NCBI GenBank assembly: GCA_002284615.2
Contig: MU069463.1
Coordinates: 297,082 to 310,182 of the forward strand
Reading direction: 5' to 3'
Length of the DNA: 13,101 nt
Source of the DNA: Dunaliella salina
Taxonomy: Eukaryota; Chlorophyta; Chlorophyceae; Chlamydomonadales; Dunaliellaceae
How positions within the stretch are numbered: the stretch's first letter is position 1; every line of letters starts with the position of its first letter. Below are positions 1 through 8,634 of this stretch, one piece after another. The position numbers were made by a program, and so were the translations under genes. The notes below the pieces were generated by a model, which made no database searches, was not told where the DNA came from, and was given only the letters and a program-made list of their open reading frames with translations.

Positions 1-980
1 TGTGTCATCTTGTGATGGTGCTGCTTTGCACGTGCAATCAAAAGCTGTGCTGCACGCTGGTTGGCTTGTACACATCTTGCTTGGTTTTTCTGCTCTCCTT
101 AGCTCCCTCCCTGTTGAGGTGTACCATGATGAGCTGCAGCTAGCACACAGCTTGCATTCCAGAAAGCATCTCGATGGATATCAGTGCGCATCCTAGATGA
201 CATGCACTCTGTCGTACACATTGCATGTCCATATCTTTCGCGTCTTGCACTGCATCCCTCACTTGCCAAGCACACTGCATGTTAGTGTCATATGTGTCCC
301 TCCCCCATCTCCTATCCTCCTCACTGTACTAGACCAGTTCATCAACGCAAGGCGCCCCCCTCCTGAAAAAGCTGCAACTTGGCCTCCAATGCATTTTCAG
401 TGAGCTCCAGCATCACAATATCAAACGACATTGTCCACAAGCATCTTCACATGAGAGACAGCAGGCACGCTGTGAATCAGCCAACACTCTGCAGCTCCTT
501 TCCTTTAGCCTTCTTCTGCTTGATTGTTCAAGAACAGGTACTTCACCTGACTGTTACTCAGCTGCCACATACCCAGGATTTGATCCCTTAGCCAAACTCA
601 TCACACAGCCAAGGATCTCAGGACACTTCCCTAGGCATAATTTCAGATATCATGTCATAACTTTTCAACAGGCCATACCTTTTCCATATCCTGAGTATTC
701 ATGTGGATAATTGAGCATTCATGGTGTCCGAGCGGACTCGTGAATCTGTTCGTAAGAATTCTCCTTTGAGCTGCCCCAAAAACTTGGTGACGCTCTTTGC
801 GAACTAGGGTATGCCCATTCTGCCACAGAGCCTCCCCTAGCCTAGGCATAGGTGAGGCTAAGCAAGTTAGCATCTCATCCCTATGCAAGACTGCTAGGCT
901 TGCCATACACCTGTTTTTCAGATGACCGTGGTCCAAGCATCTGTCATGCCTTCCTGGGAAAGAGGGGCTGCCCTTCACAT
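1..980. other. Unassigned DNA without a convincing gene
   Basis: Several short open frames lie here on both strands (for example 2-196 plus, 655-999 minus), but they overlap, have no recognisable domain and are of a length expected by chance. The minus strand at 342-431 holds a 29-codon frame whose middle part reads like an amphipathic helix (LELTENALEAKLQ). It could be an exon, but I see no clear splice-site pair. There is no tandem repeat of note. The last bases run into the degenerate first unit of the satellite array. Confidence 0.5.
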
Positions 981-984
981 TGTG

Positions 985-1650
985 CCCCTCATTTGCCACA
1001 CATATTCCTCATCCTCAACTTAGGTCACTGCAAATCGTCACAATTTGTCGAACATTCCTTGTAGGTTGCTCTGGACACTGTATCCCTCATTGTCCACGCA
1101 TACGTGGGCCTCATTTTGAGGTCACTGTGGGCCCACATCGTCACAATTTGTCGTGCGTTCCTTGCAGGTTGCTCTCGACACTATATCCCTCATTGTCCAC
1201 GCATACATGGGCCTCATTTGAGGTCACTGTGGGCCCACATCGTCACAATGTGTCGTGCGTTCCTTGCAGGTTGCTCTGGACACTATATCCCTCATTGTCC
1301 ACGCATGCGTGGGCCTCATTTGAAGTCACTGCGGGCCCACATCGTCACAATGTGTCGTGCGTTCCTTGCAGGTTGCTCTGGACACTATATCCCTCATTGT
1401 CCACGCATGTGTGGGCCTCATTTTGAGGTCACTGTGGGCCCACATCGTCACGATTTGTCGTGCGTTCCTTGCAGGTTGCTCTGGACACTATGTCCCTCAT
1501 TGTCCACGCATGCGTGGGCCTCATTTGAAGTCACTGTGGGCCCACATCGTCACAATGTGTCGTGCGTTCCTTGCAGGTTGCTCTGGACACTATATCCCTC
1601 ATCGTCCATGCATACGTGGGCCTCATTTTAGATCACTGTGGCCCCCATGC
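985..1650. repeat. Satellite-like tandem array, 102/103-bp period, about seven copies
   Basis: The landmark GGTCACTG or a one-base variant recurs at 1023, 1120, 1222, 1324, 1427, 1529 and 1631, giving spacings of 97, 102, 102, 103, 102 and 102. A second landmark, GGTTGCTCT, recurs at 1064, 1167, 1269, 1371, 1474 and 1576. The 102/103 alternation comes from a TTT/TTTT difference just before the GAGGTCACTG block. The first unit (about 985-1066) is strongly diverged and the last is cut off near 1650. Each full unit carries the palindrome GTGGGCCCAC and a second palindromic block around GCATGC. Because 102 is divisible by three, long repetitive ORFs (980-1426, 1104-1631) run through the array. 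Several frames are open at once and the one-base length changes break each of them, so I regard these as by-products and not genes. Confidence 0.93.
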
Positions 1651-3000
1651 TGCTGTGCCAAGGATGCCGGACCTAAACTTTGACCTGCGGAAGGAGAAGG
1701 TGTGTGGGAGAGCTCGGAGGGGCTGGCCGCGTGCTTGTGCCTGTGCATTTGTGCGCAGTGCAGATGCATTTTTCTTTTGTTTCACTTGCTCCCTGTTCCG
1801 TCATGCTGTCATTGTTGCCCACATGCTGTCATTGTCGCTCATTACAACTTTCCTCACTTCGCAGTGCACGCATTGTATAGGTACCCAAATAGTGCATGCA
1901 GTGCGCAGGCAATTTTTCAGTCCATTCTGCAGATGTGAGGTTGAAAAAGTGCTTTAAACCTTTTTCGTGACTTTGGTGACCCCAGAATGTAATATTGCAC
2001 CGACGTTCAGGTAATATTACTGAAAGTTACAGTGCCGTCCCTCACCTTCTTTACAGCGCTTGCAGTGTGTGCATGGGGCAGTGCAAAGACTGTATGCTTT
2101 AATGCATCGGTGTGTCGACTGGAAATGTGGGGCGTTGCAAAGCCGAATGCCTTCAATGCAAGGCTTTTAATGTAGTGCTTATGTCTGAACACATGCGCGC
2201 AGCAATCTAAACCTGGCCTGAATGGTCACTTTCCGATGCATGCAGTGTGAACTTGCGCGCGTGGCATTGCGGGGCCTACACACCAAGCTCTTACACTTGG
2301 CGCATGTGCGCGGAGGGGGAGGAGAAGGGGCAGGCTGGGATCTGGCGGGCTTGCGTGCAAAGGACTTGGCCAGCCAACTGTCAGCCTGCCTTTGATTGTT
2401 CAGATTGGAATGGTCTAATTGCAGGCACTTTTTTTCTGCTTCAGCTAAGCTGCCCCCGCAGGCAGGTGCAGCTCTGTTACCCCATCCTTCCCTTCCTCTC
2501 CTCTGATTGTTGTGCTAAGTGTGTGGTACACCCACTCCTTTCGTCGCCCTTTTTCTCTTCTGCATTGTCTTGTAGTTAAAGGTCCACTTGCTGTCATGAA
2601 GAGGACCTGAATTTCCTCTGTCATCGGGAGGACTTGTGTTTCCTTGCTACAGTGTAATAGCAAGGCCTGTGCTTGTGGGACTCACTGTTAGTGCCAGCGC
2701 TGACTGTTGGGTCTTTCCTTAATGCACGCTGGTTGTGTCCAGCATAATTTTCCCTTCTTTATGTGCTTGTGATCCTTCCTTCACCATCACCATGGGGCGT
2801 GGTATGACATCTGCTCTTCATTGACATTTATTCATCCTGTGTATTGCGGGCTAATCAAGCTGTCCATTTAGACTCTATCTATATCTCCATCACTATATTG
2901 CTGCTTTTGTACTTTGTGATAATGATGAGCCCTGAGAACTGGAACATGCCCAGCAACCTGGTCAATGCACAAATTGTCTGACAGTAATCCTTAAACAGGG
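1650..3000. other. Unassigned DNA; possible exon near its start and a weak 54-bp duplication
   Basis: No ORF here is recognisable. A possible exon at 1663-1698 (ATG CCG GAC CTA ... AAG, then GTGTGT) reads MPDLNFDLRKEK and ends at a GT donor-like site, but no continuation was found. At 2070-2165 two diverged units about 54 bp apart share GGGGC..TGCAAAG and ATGC.TT.AATGCA. Pyrimidine-rich stretches followed by CAG (for example around 2430-2463) resemble splice acceptors but have no partner exon that I can support. The rest (2580-3000) shows nothing structured. Confidence 0.4.
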
Positions 3001-3780
3001 GAGGATGGAAGCACTCGAATGCGATGTAAGGCAGACAGGGAACAAGGGAAAGCTCATGGTATGCCTTGAAGATGATCAGACCCTGAATGAGAGGTCTTCA
3101 ATTGGAACGATCAGTTACCACCGATCGGGCATAGCGAACGTTTCTTTGACATGCGTAGCATTTGGGCATAGAACTAAGGACCAACGGACGCTCTTGCGAC
3201 TAGATAAAACAATTCCTGACTACTGTCATAAGCGCACCCCGCTTGTTGACATGAAAGTTTCCCTACACTCCAAAGTGCCGTGTAGAAAGCAGGATTGAGG
3301 GCGTGGAATAACTTATCCAATACCAGTGTTGTAGAATCAGACGAAGGTGTTCTGACCCCTCCAAATTGGACCATGTAGAATCATGCAAAGCTCATTCTTA
3401 CTTGAGGAAGAATTTGTAGACACCTGAAAAAAGAAAAAGAAAAGTCTCCGCAAGCCAAATGCCGCGTGCATTAAGGGAAAACCCCCTGTAGGCACCTGCT
3501 GGAATTTACCCAGGAATAACTCAAAATGTCTGATATTTGCATATGAGCAGTTGTGGCAAGTGGGTCGAGGCAGGAAACTTGCTGCTGCTACCCAGCGTTG
3601 GCAGGCCCATTGCCATGGACAGAGGGGACCTTCTCTGCCCTGTAGCTCCACTGGAGAAATATTAGAGGTGGACAATTCCCATGTTTTCCCGAGCATGCAC
3701 TCTCCAAGTCACAGTTTAGTATGTTAAATCAAGATCCGTATCCTTATCCTATCTCCACGTCTTGAAGCTCCATTGGAAAG
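3000..3780. other. Unassigned DNA with a 97-aa unrecognised ORF and a purine-rich short repeat
   Basis: The plus frame 3005-3298 is open for 97 residues and matches nothing I know. It contains the sequence at 3102-3126 that recurs inverted at 5721-5745, which argues that at least part of it is repeat DNA. From about 3428 to 3500 there is an AAAAAG-rich run followed by GTGCATTAAGGGAA. This resembles blocks at 8858-8945 and 9086-9195 and is probably a diverged copy of the same short dispersed element, with its pyrimidine tail on the minus strand. The minus frame 3337-3696 reads through this block and is not convincing as a gene. Confidence 0.4.
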
Positions 3781-3784
3781 GGTT

Positions 3785-4334
3785 GCAAGGGTTACAAGGA
3801 AAGCCTACAGCCCGAAACTCTGGCTGATTGGCTGCTGGTGAAACAAGCTCGGCCAGCATTAAAAATTGAAACCAACTCAGACAAAAATTTCGAAAACCTG
3901 TACGAGTCTTGATTTAGAAAAGCATTGATCTCAGGATCAGTCAAAACGTGGTAGCTCGCCAAGGAATGAAGTCTGTGTTTGGAGCTGGGCATAAGTATGT
4001 AATGGTTTGAAAATATCAGTGAACAAGCCCTTTTATTTTCTGCGCAGCTCACACATCTCCAGGCAATTGCAATAGAAGAGAACATGTTTCTCGTCCTGGA
4101 CTTCAGCATACTCACACTTGTCACAAATGTTTGAACCACCCAGCCATTTGCAGGATTCGATCTTCAAGCAGTGGGCACGAGGCCTAAACCTACTCACATT
4201 CCTTATGCCAGACATGCTCTTTCCCAACTCTCTCACAGGGGGCTATCTGAGGCCCAAAATTTACTGTATTTTTTGCATGTTCCTTGCATATGTTTGTCAA
4301 ATTGAAACTGGGCTTCCTCTTTCCTGAAGTACAA
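3785..4334 (-). pseudogene. Retrotransposon family A, broken C-terminal fragment (copy A1)
   Basis: Read on the minus strand, two frames together give the end of a non-LTR retrotransposon ORF2-like polyprotein. The frame at 4033-4236 carries RPRAHCLKIES.KW followed by a zinc knuckle C-X2-C-X9-H-X4-C (CDKC...QDEKHVLFYC), then stops after LRRK. The continuation is in the frame at 3792-4139 (FLNQDSYRFSKFLSELVSIFNAG), so at least one frameshift lies near 4040. Another shift follows near 3845, because the final AxNQPEFRAVG block is in yet another frame. It aligns residue by residue with copy A3 at 10343-10696: knuckle, QDEKHV, LRRK, F.SEL, QP.F.A.G. Its 3' end carries the family's repeat, seen on the plus strand as GGGTTGCAAGGGTTACAAGG. 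Upstream on the minus strand it fades out against the inverted-arm element that begins at about 4335. It is clearly non-functional. The family assignment is good; the exact clade (L1-like is my guess) is open. Confidence 0.75.
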
Positions 4335-4944
4335 GGCTTACTAGATGGGGGACACATGCCTAATCAGCCGCACCGTGAACCCTACACTTTGCCACCAAAT
4401 CTCCGTACCAGACCATCAACTGCACCAAATTGGATGATTTCTATTGATATGGAGTCCTTGTGACAAAAAACATCATTGCAAGAAAAAATAAAGTGATAAG
4501 ACCCAGTGTTTGGTGTGATGGACATTTTCGTTGTTTCCCCATAAATAGCACCAAATTAGGTTTTGCATGACTCAGTGAGCTTAAACACAGTGCTACCTAA
4601 GCACACAAAGCGACCTACACATATCAAATCATATGCTCGGCTATCTTTTTCTGTCAGCTACATTTCAAAGCTAGATTTGTCCCTATCAGCCAGATCTGTC
4701 TCAATTAGATGAAGTGGCTGTGAGGTAATGCACTTCAAGCGCAAAAAAGGAGCATATTTGGGCATTTGCTCAGCTAGCCCCCTGTGCAACTTTCTTTCTC
4801 AAATCTAATCATGCCAACCATTTCTATTGCATAATATATCAAGTTGACCAAAAAATCATGAATACCAGCGTCCCCAACAGCTCTCTCCTGGCTTCAGCTC
4901 ACCCAGAAACGGCCCAGGACTCCACCCTGGGACCGTTTTTCACT

Positions 4945-4955
4945 CCCCCCCCCCC
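4945..4955. repeat. C homopolymer of 11 bases followed by A run
   Basis: Eleven consecutive C residues, followed at once by six A residues, lie in the middle of the inverted-arm element. Such a run is prone to slippage and to sequencing or assembly length error. Confidence 0.95.
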
Positions 4956-5012
4956 AAAAAATGTGTTTGTAATTCAGTACACAAACGCCCTGAAAATTCA
5001 AAAAAGAATTTA

Positions 5013-5130
5013 GGAGGTCATTAACCGACCTTTTTGGCACCCCTTGTAAGCATGAAAATTCCCAAAAAAAAGAAGGAAAGAAGAGGTCCAAATCGACCTC
5101 TCTGGCATCTTTTGTGCTGAATTTTCCTAG
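5013..5130 (+). repeat. Internal 68-bp duplication with two AGGTC/GACCT hairpins
   Basis: Inside the inverted-arm element a block of AGGTC, 6-7 bases, GACCT, then T(T/C)TGGCA and a following AATTTTC/AAATTCCC stretch occurs twice, about 68 bases apart. The first hairpin is at 5015-5031 with a 5-bp stem. The second is at 5082-5101 with a perfect 7-bp stem (AGAGGTC/GACCTCT) and a 6-base loop. The equivalent place in the copy at 7005-7480 holds the stem AGGTCAA/TTGACCT at 7252-7268. Confidence 0.65.
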
Positions 5131-5339
5131 GGAAATGGCTGAAATCCTGTATCTCACCAACCACTGGTCTTTTCACATCATTTCTTTTGCAATGATATTA
5201 TTTATGATATTATTAAGGACTCCAAATCATCAAAAAAATTCAGTGCAGTGGATGATCTGGAATGGGGATTTGGCGGTGAAAACTAGGGTTCACGCTGCAG
5301 CTGATTAGGCATGGTCTTCCCAACTGGTAAGCCTCATGC

Positions 5340-5616
5340 TCCAATGCTAGAGGAATCTATAGGAATTAAGCTTGAAGCTTACCATTTGGGGAGGACGTAT
5401 GCGAAGAGCATGCAAAAGATACCTGATTTTAAGCCTCAGCTGACCCCCTCTCAAAAACTACAGGCCTAGGAACTGTGTGCAGCTTCCAGGTGCGCCTGTA
5501 GCCCACCCAGCAACATTCTTAAGGCACCGTGGCAATCCATCCAGTAACACGACGTGTTGACCAAGAGTTGATGAAAATCACAGGACCTCAGGTCACTCTT
5601 CTGACATCACTTCATC
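5340..5616. other. Unassigned spacer
   Basis: I see no supported gene here. The minus strand has several short, stop-interrupted frames with some protein-like composition (for example MLLGGLQAHLEAAHSS around 5480-5530). These could be a decayed mobile-element fragment, but no motif can be named. Confidence 0.35.
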
Positions 5617-5716
5617 TGAAAACTGCCCCACAGCTCCATCCCAGGGCCATTCAAATGAAATTCTTAAAGTTTTTATTTAAACCCTTTGATACTACGACAT
5701 CCTGCATATTCAGAAC
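5617..5716 (+). repeat. Short fragment of the dispersed repeat
   Basis: The block CCCACAGCTCCATCCCAGGG followed about 70 bases later by CATCCTGCATATTCAGAA matches the plus-strand order of the same landmarks at 7149-7240 and 8670-8760. The fragment lacks both arms of the full element. Confidence 0.55.
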
Positions 5717-5719
5717 GTT

Positions 5720-5739
5720 TGATCGGTGGTAACCGATCA
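5720..5739. repeat. Perfect hairpin, 8-bp stem and 4-base loop
   Basis: TGATCGGT, loop GGTA, then ACCGATCA. With the next six bases it forms a 25-base block (5721-5745) that recurs in the opposite orientation at 3102-3126 with 23 of 25 positions identical. Confidence 0.85.
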
Positions 5740-5929
5740 TTCCAACATAGCAACAAGCGGGGGAAGCGTCGCAAGCGACAGTGAAAAATTGACAAAGCCA
5801 GTCTCTCACGGACTGAAGCTTTCAGTCACAATTCCCCTAGAATTGCAAGAGCCACAATGCCCATGGCAGCACTTGAGCATGCCATGATGCACGAGCAAAT
5901 GTGAATGCTCTACTGGCGCGCCGTGCTTT

Positions 5930-6190
5930 GTGCACTGCAGCATGCTCGGCTTGCATATGAGCAATATTGCTCATGAATTCTGCATGCATGGCTGTGTGCA
6001 TTGCCAGCCTGCATGCAATGCTGCGTATTGCTGCATGCTTGGCTTTGCCTGTTGCTCATGCATGGCCTGGCACAGTGCTGCACGCATTACTGCATGCATC
6101 GCTGCATGTATTACTGTGCGCATTGATGCATGCTATGTTTGTACATCATGCACAAAAATTGCTGCATACATCCTGCATGGTGTTTCATGC
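5930..6190. repeat. TGCATG-rich degenerate array with about 12-bp period
   Basis: The best part, about 6078-6138, reads as successive 12-base units close to RCTGCAYGYATT. Looser units extend left to about 5930. Alternating purine-pyrimidine runs and GCATGC/TGCATGCA palindromes are frequent. Two overlapping plus ORFs of 96-102 codons exist here only because stops are rare in this vocabulary. They read as Cys/Ala/His/Met-rich low-complexity sequence and I do not call them genes. Confidence 0.75.
5957..5974. repeat. Perfect 18-bp palindrome
   Basis: ATGAGCAATATTGCTCAT is its own reverse complement with no spacer. It sits near the left end of the TGCATG-rich array. Confidence 0.95.
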
Positions 6191-6239
6191 ACGCATTCTA
6201 TTATACGCTGTAAATGTTTTTCTCTCGCTTTGGGGTGAG

Positions 6240-6520
6240 CCATGCTTGCTAGCGTAGCCATACCTTGCATACTTGCACCCCTACCATAATCAAAAGCAGG
6301 CTGTGCTCTAGAGGCCCTTTCGTCCACACAACAGGGCGGGGTTGCAGGTCCTGCTCCACATCGCACGAGCGAGCTTCTGTACGTACCCCTCAAGTCGCGA
6401 TGTTCATCATTGGTCAATGAATGCTAGGAAGCCCGCAACCCCTTGCCTTGCTTTGCGTTGGGTTCCGTCGTGGGTGTCGCAAACAGTAAGAGCTTCGAGT
6501 TCAGCTTCGGTTGGCTATTC
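6240..6520. other. Unassigned DNA between two repeat arrays
   Basis: A plus frame starting at 6342 and a minus frame at 6133-6417 cross this stretch. Neither has a recognisable motif, and the plus frame runs on into the 153-bp repeats. I see nothing else structured. Confidence 0.4.
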
Positions 6521-6521
6521 T

Positions 6522-6990
6522 AATTCTGGTGGAACTTTCTATGGCACCACCCGCTGCACCGCCCAGCCAGATAACCCCGTATGTTTTGACAAAAAAGTTT
6601 GCTGGGCCTGCTCGTCAGCTTTGTTGGCGGGGAGATGCGCTGCATGGGCCATGCTGGCCATCTTCTGCTCAGGTTCTTTTTGGAACCGTTTCCAGAGCAC
6701 TTTGCACACAGCTCCATCTGCCCCTCTGACAGCATATGTTTGCTTGGTCAAGTTTGCTTGGCTTGCACATCAAGTTTTAGGGCGAGGGGGGCGCTGGGTG
6801 AGCCAGGGCGGGCAGCTGCTCCTTAGGTCCCAGCAAACTCAATTCAGAGCACTTTACCCATGGCCCCATCTGCCACTATAACATCACAGGGATGCTTGGG
6901 TAAGTCTACTTGGCCTAAACGCCGGGTTTCAGGGCGGGGGGTGGGCTGGGCGGGCCTGGGCGGGCAGGTGTGAACTCTACCAGGGGTGGG
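6522..6990. repeat. Three diverged tandem units of about 153 bp
   Basis: CAGAGCACTTT at 6693 recurs at 6845 (spacing 152), and a related AATTCTGGTGGAACTTT lies at about 6522. The block ATGTTT(T/G) at 6581 recurs at 6736 (spacing 155). The order GGC.CCA.C.GC, then TATGTTTG-like, GTTTGCTTGG-like, and a G-rich GGGCGGGC end is kept in all three units. The last two units are the most alike. Several frames stay open through the array on both strands (for example 6342-6881 plus and 6520-6751 minus). They follow the repeat and have no domain, so I do not call them coding. Confidence 0.72.
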
Positions 6991-7004
6991 CAACGGGCCA
7001 AAAT

Positions 7005-7480
7005 CGCTAAAAATGTTCTTTCCCACCATTATTTTCCAAATCTGACCATGCCAATCATTATTATACCAATAAAAACTATGTTCGCCAAAAAATGAAGAAA
7101 GTCGGAAGACCCCGATCACTCTCCTGGCCTCAGATCACCCTAAAATGGCCCACAGCTCCACCCTGGGCCCATTTTTCACCCCCAAAATATTTTCTTAAAA
7201 ACTCTTCTATGATATGCTAACATCCTGGATGTTCAAAAGCGGGAATGAAGGAGGTCAAAAATTGACCTTTTTGGCACCCCTAGTGCTGGATTTTTTCGAA
7301 GGGAAATGGCTGAAATTCAGTATCTGACCAACCACTGGGTCTTTTCACTCCATTTTTTTTGCAATGGTATTTCTTATTACAAGGACTCCAAATCACTAAA
7401 CATCACTCTATTTGGTGCTCTGGCTGGTCAGATATGGTGGGTGCCTACTCAAAAAATAGAGTTCATGTTTGGGCAAATAG
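7005..7480 (+). repeat. Partial copy of the inverted-arm dispersed repeat
   Basis: It aligns with 4790-5290 in the same orientation: CCAAATCTGACCATGCCAAT, then CTCTCCTGGC, CCCACAGCTCCACCCTGGG, GACCTTTTTGGCACCCC, GGGAAATGGCTGAAAT, CCAACCACTGG, TCTTTTCA and AAGGACTCCAAATCA. The left inverted arm is missing, so it is a truncated copy. It lacks the internal 68-bp duplication seen at 5013-5130, which suggests that duplication arose in the other copy. Confidence 0.75.
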
Positions 7481-7530
7481 CAGAAGTGGCCGTGAATTGC
7501 ATCTTTCAAATTCAGCAGCCATGGATAGCC

Positions 7531-7590
7531 TGTGACCACTTGCTACCATTTGCTACCATTTGCTACCATTTGCTACCATTTGATGCCAAG
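7531..7590. repeat. 10-bp tandem repeat
   Basis: TGCTACCATT is repeated four times exactly at 7541-7580. One degenerate unit precedes it (TGTGACCACT) and one follows (TGATGCCAAG). Confidence 0.95.
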
Positions 7591-8340
7591 CACAAAGAGT
7601 GCAAAGAACGGCCACCATGCTAAAGGTACATTTCAAAAGGACCCCTATTTGGGGTTTTCGTCGCCCACCTCTCGAACTTTACCGGAGGCCGGCAAACCTT
7701 GGGGCTCACGCCCCATGAACGGGGCCTCGCCAAAAATGCCAAAAATGACCTTTTTAAGATAGAAAGAAAGATAGAAAGTCAAAGATGGCCACAGCCAGCG
7801 TGCTTTATGGAAAGACCCAACAGTCAGAGCTGAAACTCAGAGTGAGCCCCACCAGACCAAGAGAAAAAGAAGCTGGAAGTCTGCTCCAGCAAGTGTGCCT
7901 CCACCTAACACACCCTTCAAGGCTTGACACTGCTGTCAAGAGACCCTGTCCAGCAAACTCGAGACCCACCCCTTAATCTCAAAGAAAGCCATATGGATGC
8001 ATCCAACATCTGAGCAAGAGCCGCATTCCTGCACAGGGGCAGCCGTAGCCAAGAGGTGAGCACGCAGTTATGCAGCCCCAAAGTGAGATCACTCCTCCTC
8101 TGAGCACCTTCTCCACCGCGCCAACTTTCGGGAACACTCCAGCACCAGCTGATCTCCTGGTAGCTCACATATGGGCGTGGGCGCCACTCCCCGGGCTGAA
8201 GCCGCTGCCCCTTCTGAACACCCTTTGTGCTGGGTTTTCTCAAAAAGGGATCCAATCTCCAATATCGCCGGATTTCTCTTTCCTGAGATTCTACCAAAAA
8301 ACAAAGCATGCCAGACTTCATTTGATTTTATGAAATATCA
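7590..8340. other. Unassigned DNA, partly GC-richer, no recognised gene
   Basis: Overlapping frames on both strands (7785-7976 plus, 8070-8333 plus, 7917-8321 minus, 134 codons) have no motif that I can name. A small GC hairpin, TGGGGC/GCCCCA with loop TCAC, lies at 7700-7715. A GATA/GAAAG-rich run is at 7757-7779. At 8213-8250 the sequence ACACCCTTTGTGCTGGGTTTT resembles the GGCACCCCTAGTGCTGGATTT block of the dispersed repeat at 7273-7296, so part of this stretch may be an old repeat copy. Confidence 0.4.
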
Positions 8341-8350
8341 TTTCTACCAG

Positions 8351-8425
8351 AGGTCACAAGGTTACAAGGTAAGTTTAGCCTTCAGCCATGAAGTCTGGCT
8401 GCTCAGCTTTCCCTAGAAAACCAAG
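8351..8425 (-). mobile_element. Retrotransposon family A, very short 3' fragment (copy A2)
   Basis: On the minus strand the last codons of family A are recognisable as FLGKAEQPDFMAEG followed by a stop. They are directly followed by the family's 3' repeat, CCTTGTAACCTTGTGACC. The same order (EQPNFLAEG, stop, CCTTGTAAACCTTGTAAACC) ends copy A3. Further upstream on the minus strand the similarity is lost, so this is a 5'-truncated insertion of under 100 bp, as expected from incomplete target-primed reverse transcription. I could not identify flanking duplications with confidence. Confidence 0.6.
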
Positions 8426-8634
8426 TGAATGCAGTGAATACAGTCTAACACACAGGCAGGGGAAAAGACACAGGTAGAAAACAGACATGTAATAAAGAAA
8501 CATGGCAGTGTCTGCATGTAAGGCAAAAAAGCAAGCAACAAAAAGGGAGCATGCAAAATAGAAGTAGCTCGAGTTATTCGAATAAGTGCACTGTCTGTCA
8601 TCCACCAAACATTCATGAAAACTCGTGGTCACCA

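Larger units (their letters stand above)
4335..5333. mobile_element. Foldback-like element with about 220-bp inverted arms
   Basis: The sequence from 4335 to about 4556, starting GGCTTACTAG, is matched in reverse complement by about 5113-5333, which ends CTGGTAAGCC. Shared blocks in order from the ends are GGCTTAC.AG.TGGG, ATGCCTAATCAGC, GTGAACCCTA, CCAAATC.CC, CACTGCAC/AACTGCAC, TGGAGTCCTT, ATCATTGCAA, AAGACC.AGTG.TTGGTG and TTTCCC. I judge the arms about 70-75% alike by eye. Similarity may extend outward to a TTCCTCT block (4314-4320, inverted at 5349-5355). The 550-bp middle has no ORF of note, so this is a non-autonomous structure (foldback element or long-TIR MITE), with no transposase of its own. 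I found no clear target-site duplication. An AATAAA lies in the left arm. The right part recurs at 7005-7480 and 8635-9082. Confidence 0.68.

Noticed and set aside
980..1683. Three long overlapping plus-strand ORFs of 108-175 codons
   Set aside because: They are the satellite array read in different frames. The unit length is near a multiple of three and one-base length changes shift the frame between units.
2006..2024. TAATATTAC within a short TTCAG/CTGAA stem, like the rolling-circle origin motif of plant single-stranded DNA viruses
   Set aside because: The stem is only five AT-rich-to-mixed pairs, the motif is part of a simple 10-bp palindrome, and no replication protein gene or iterated binding sites are nearby. 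Chance is the simpler reading.
3005..3298. A 97-codon plus-strand ORF starting with ATG
   Set aside because: Not recognised. It includes the 25-base block repeated elsewhere in the opposite orientation, and its length is not exceptional.
5930..6257. Two overlapping Cys/His/Met/Ala-rich ORFs
   Set aside because: They come from the TGCATG vocabulary of the 12-bp array, with two frames open together and no domain.
6342..6881. A 179-codon plus-strand ORF
   Set aside because: Most of it lies in the 153-bp tandem units, other frames and the minus strand are also open, and no motif is recognisable.
7531..7590. A CRISPR-like array
   Set aside because: The units are 10 bp and directly adjacent, with no spacers, and the sequence setting is eukaryotic.
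7917..8321. A 134-codon minus-strand ORF
   Set aside because: No domain seen, plus-strand frames are open over the same bases, and part resembles the dispersed repeat.
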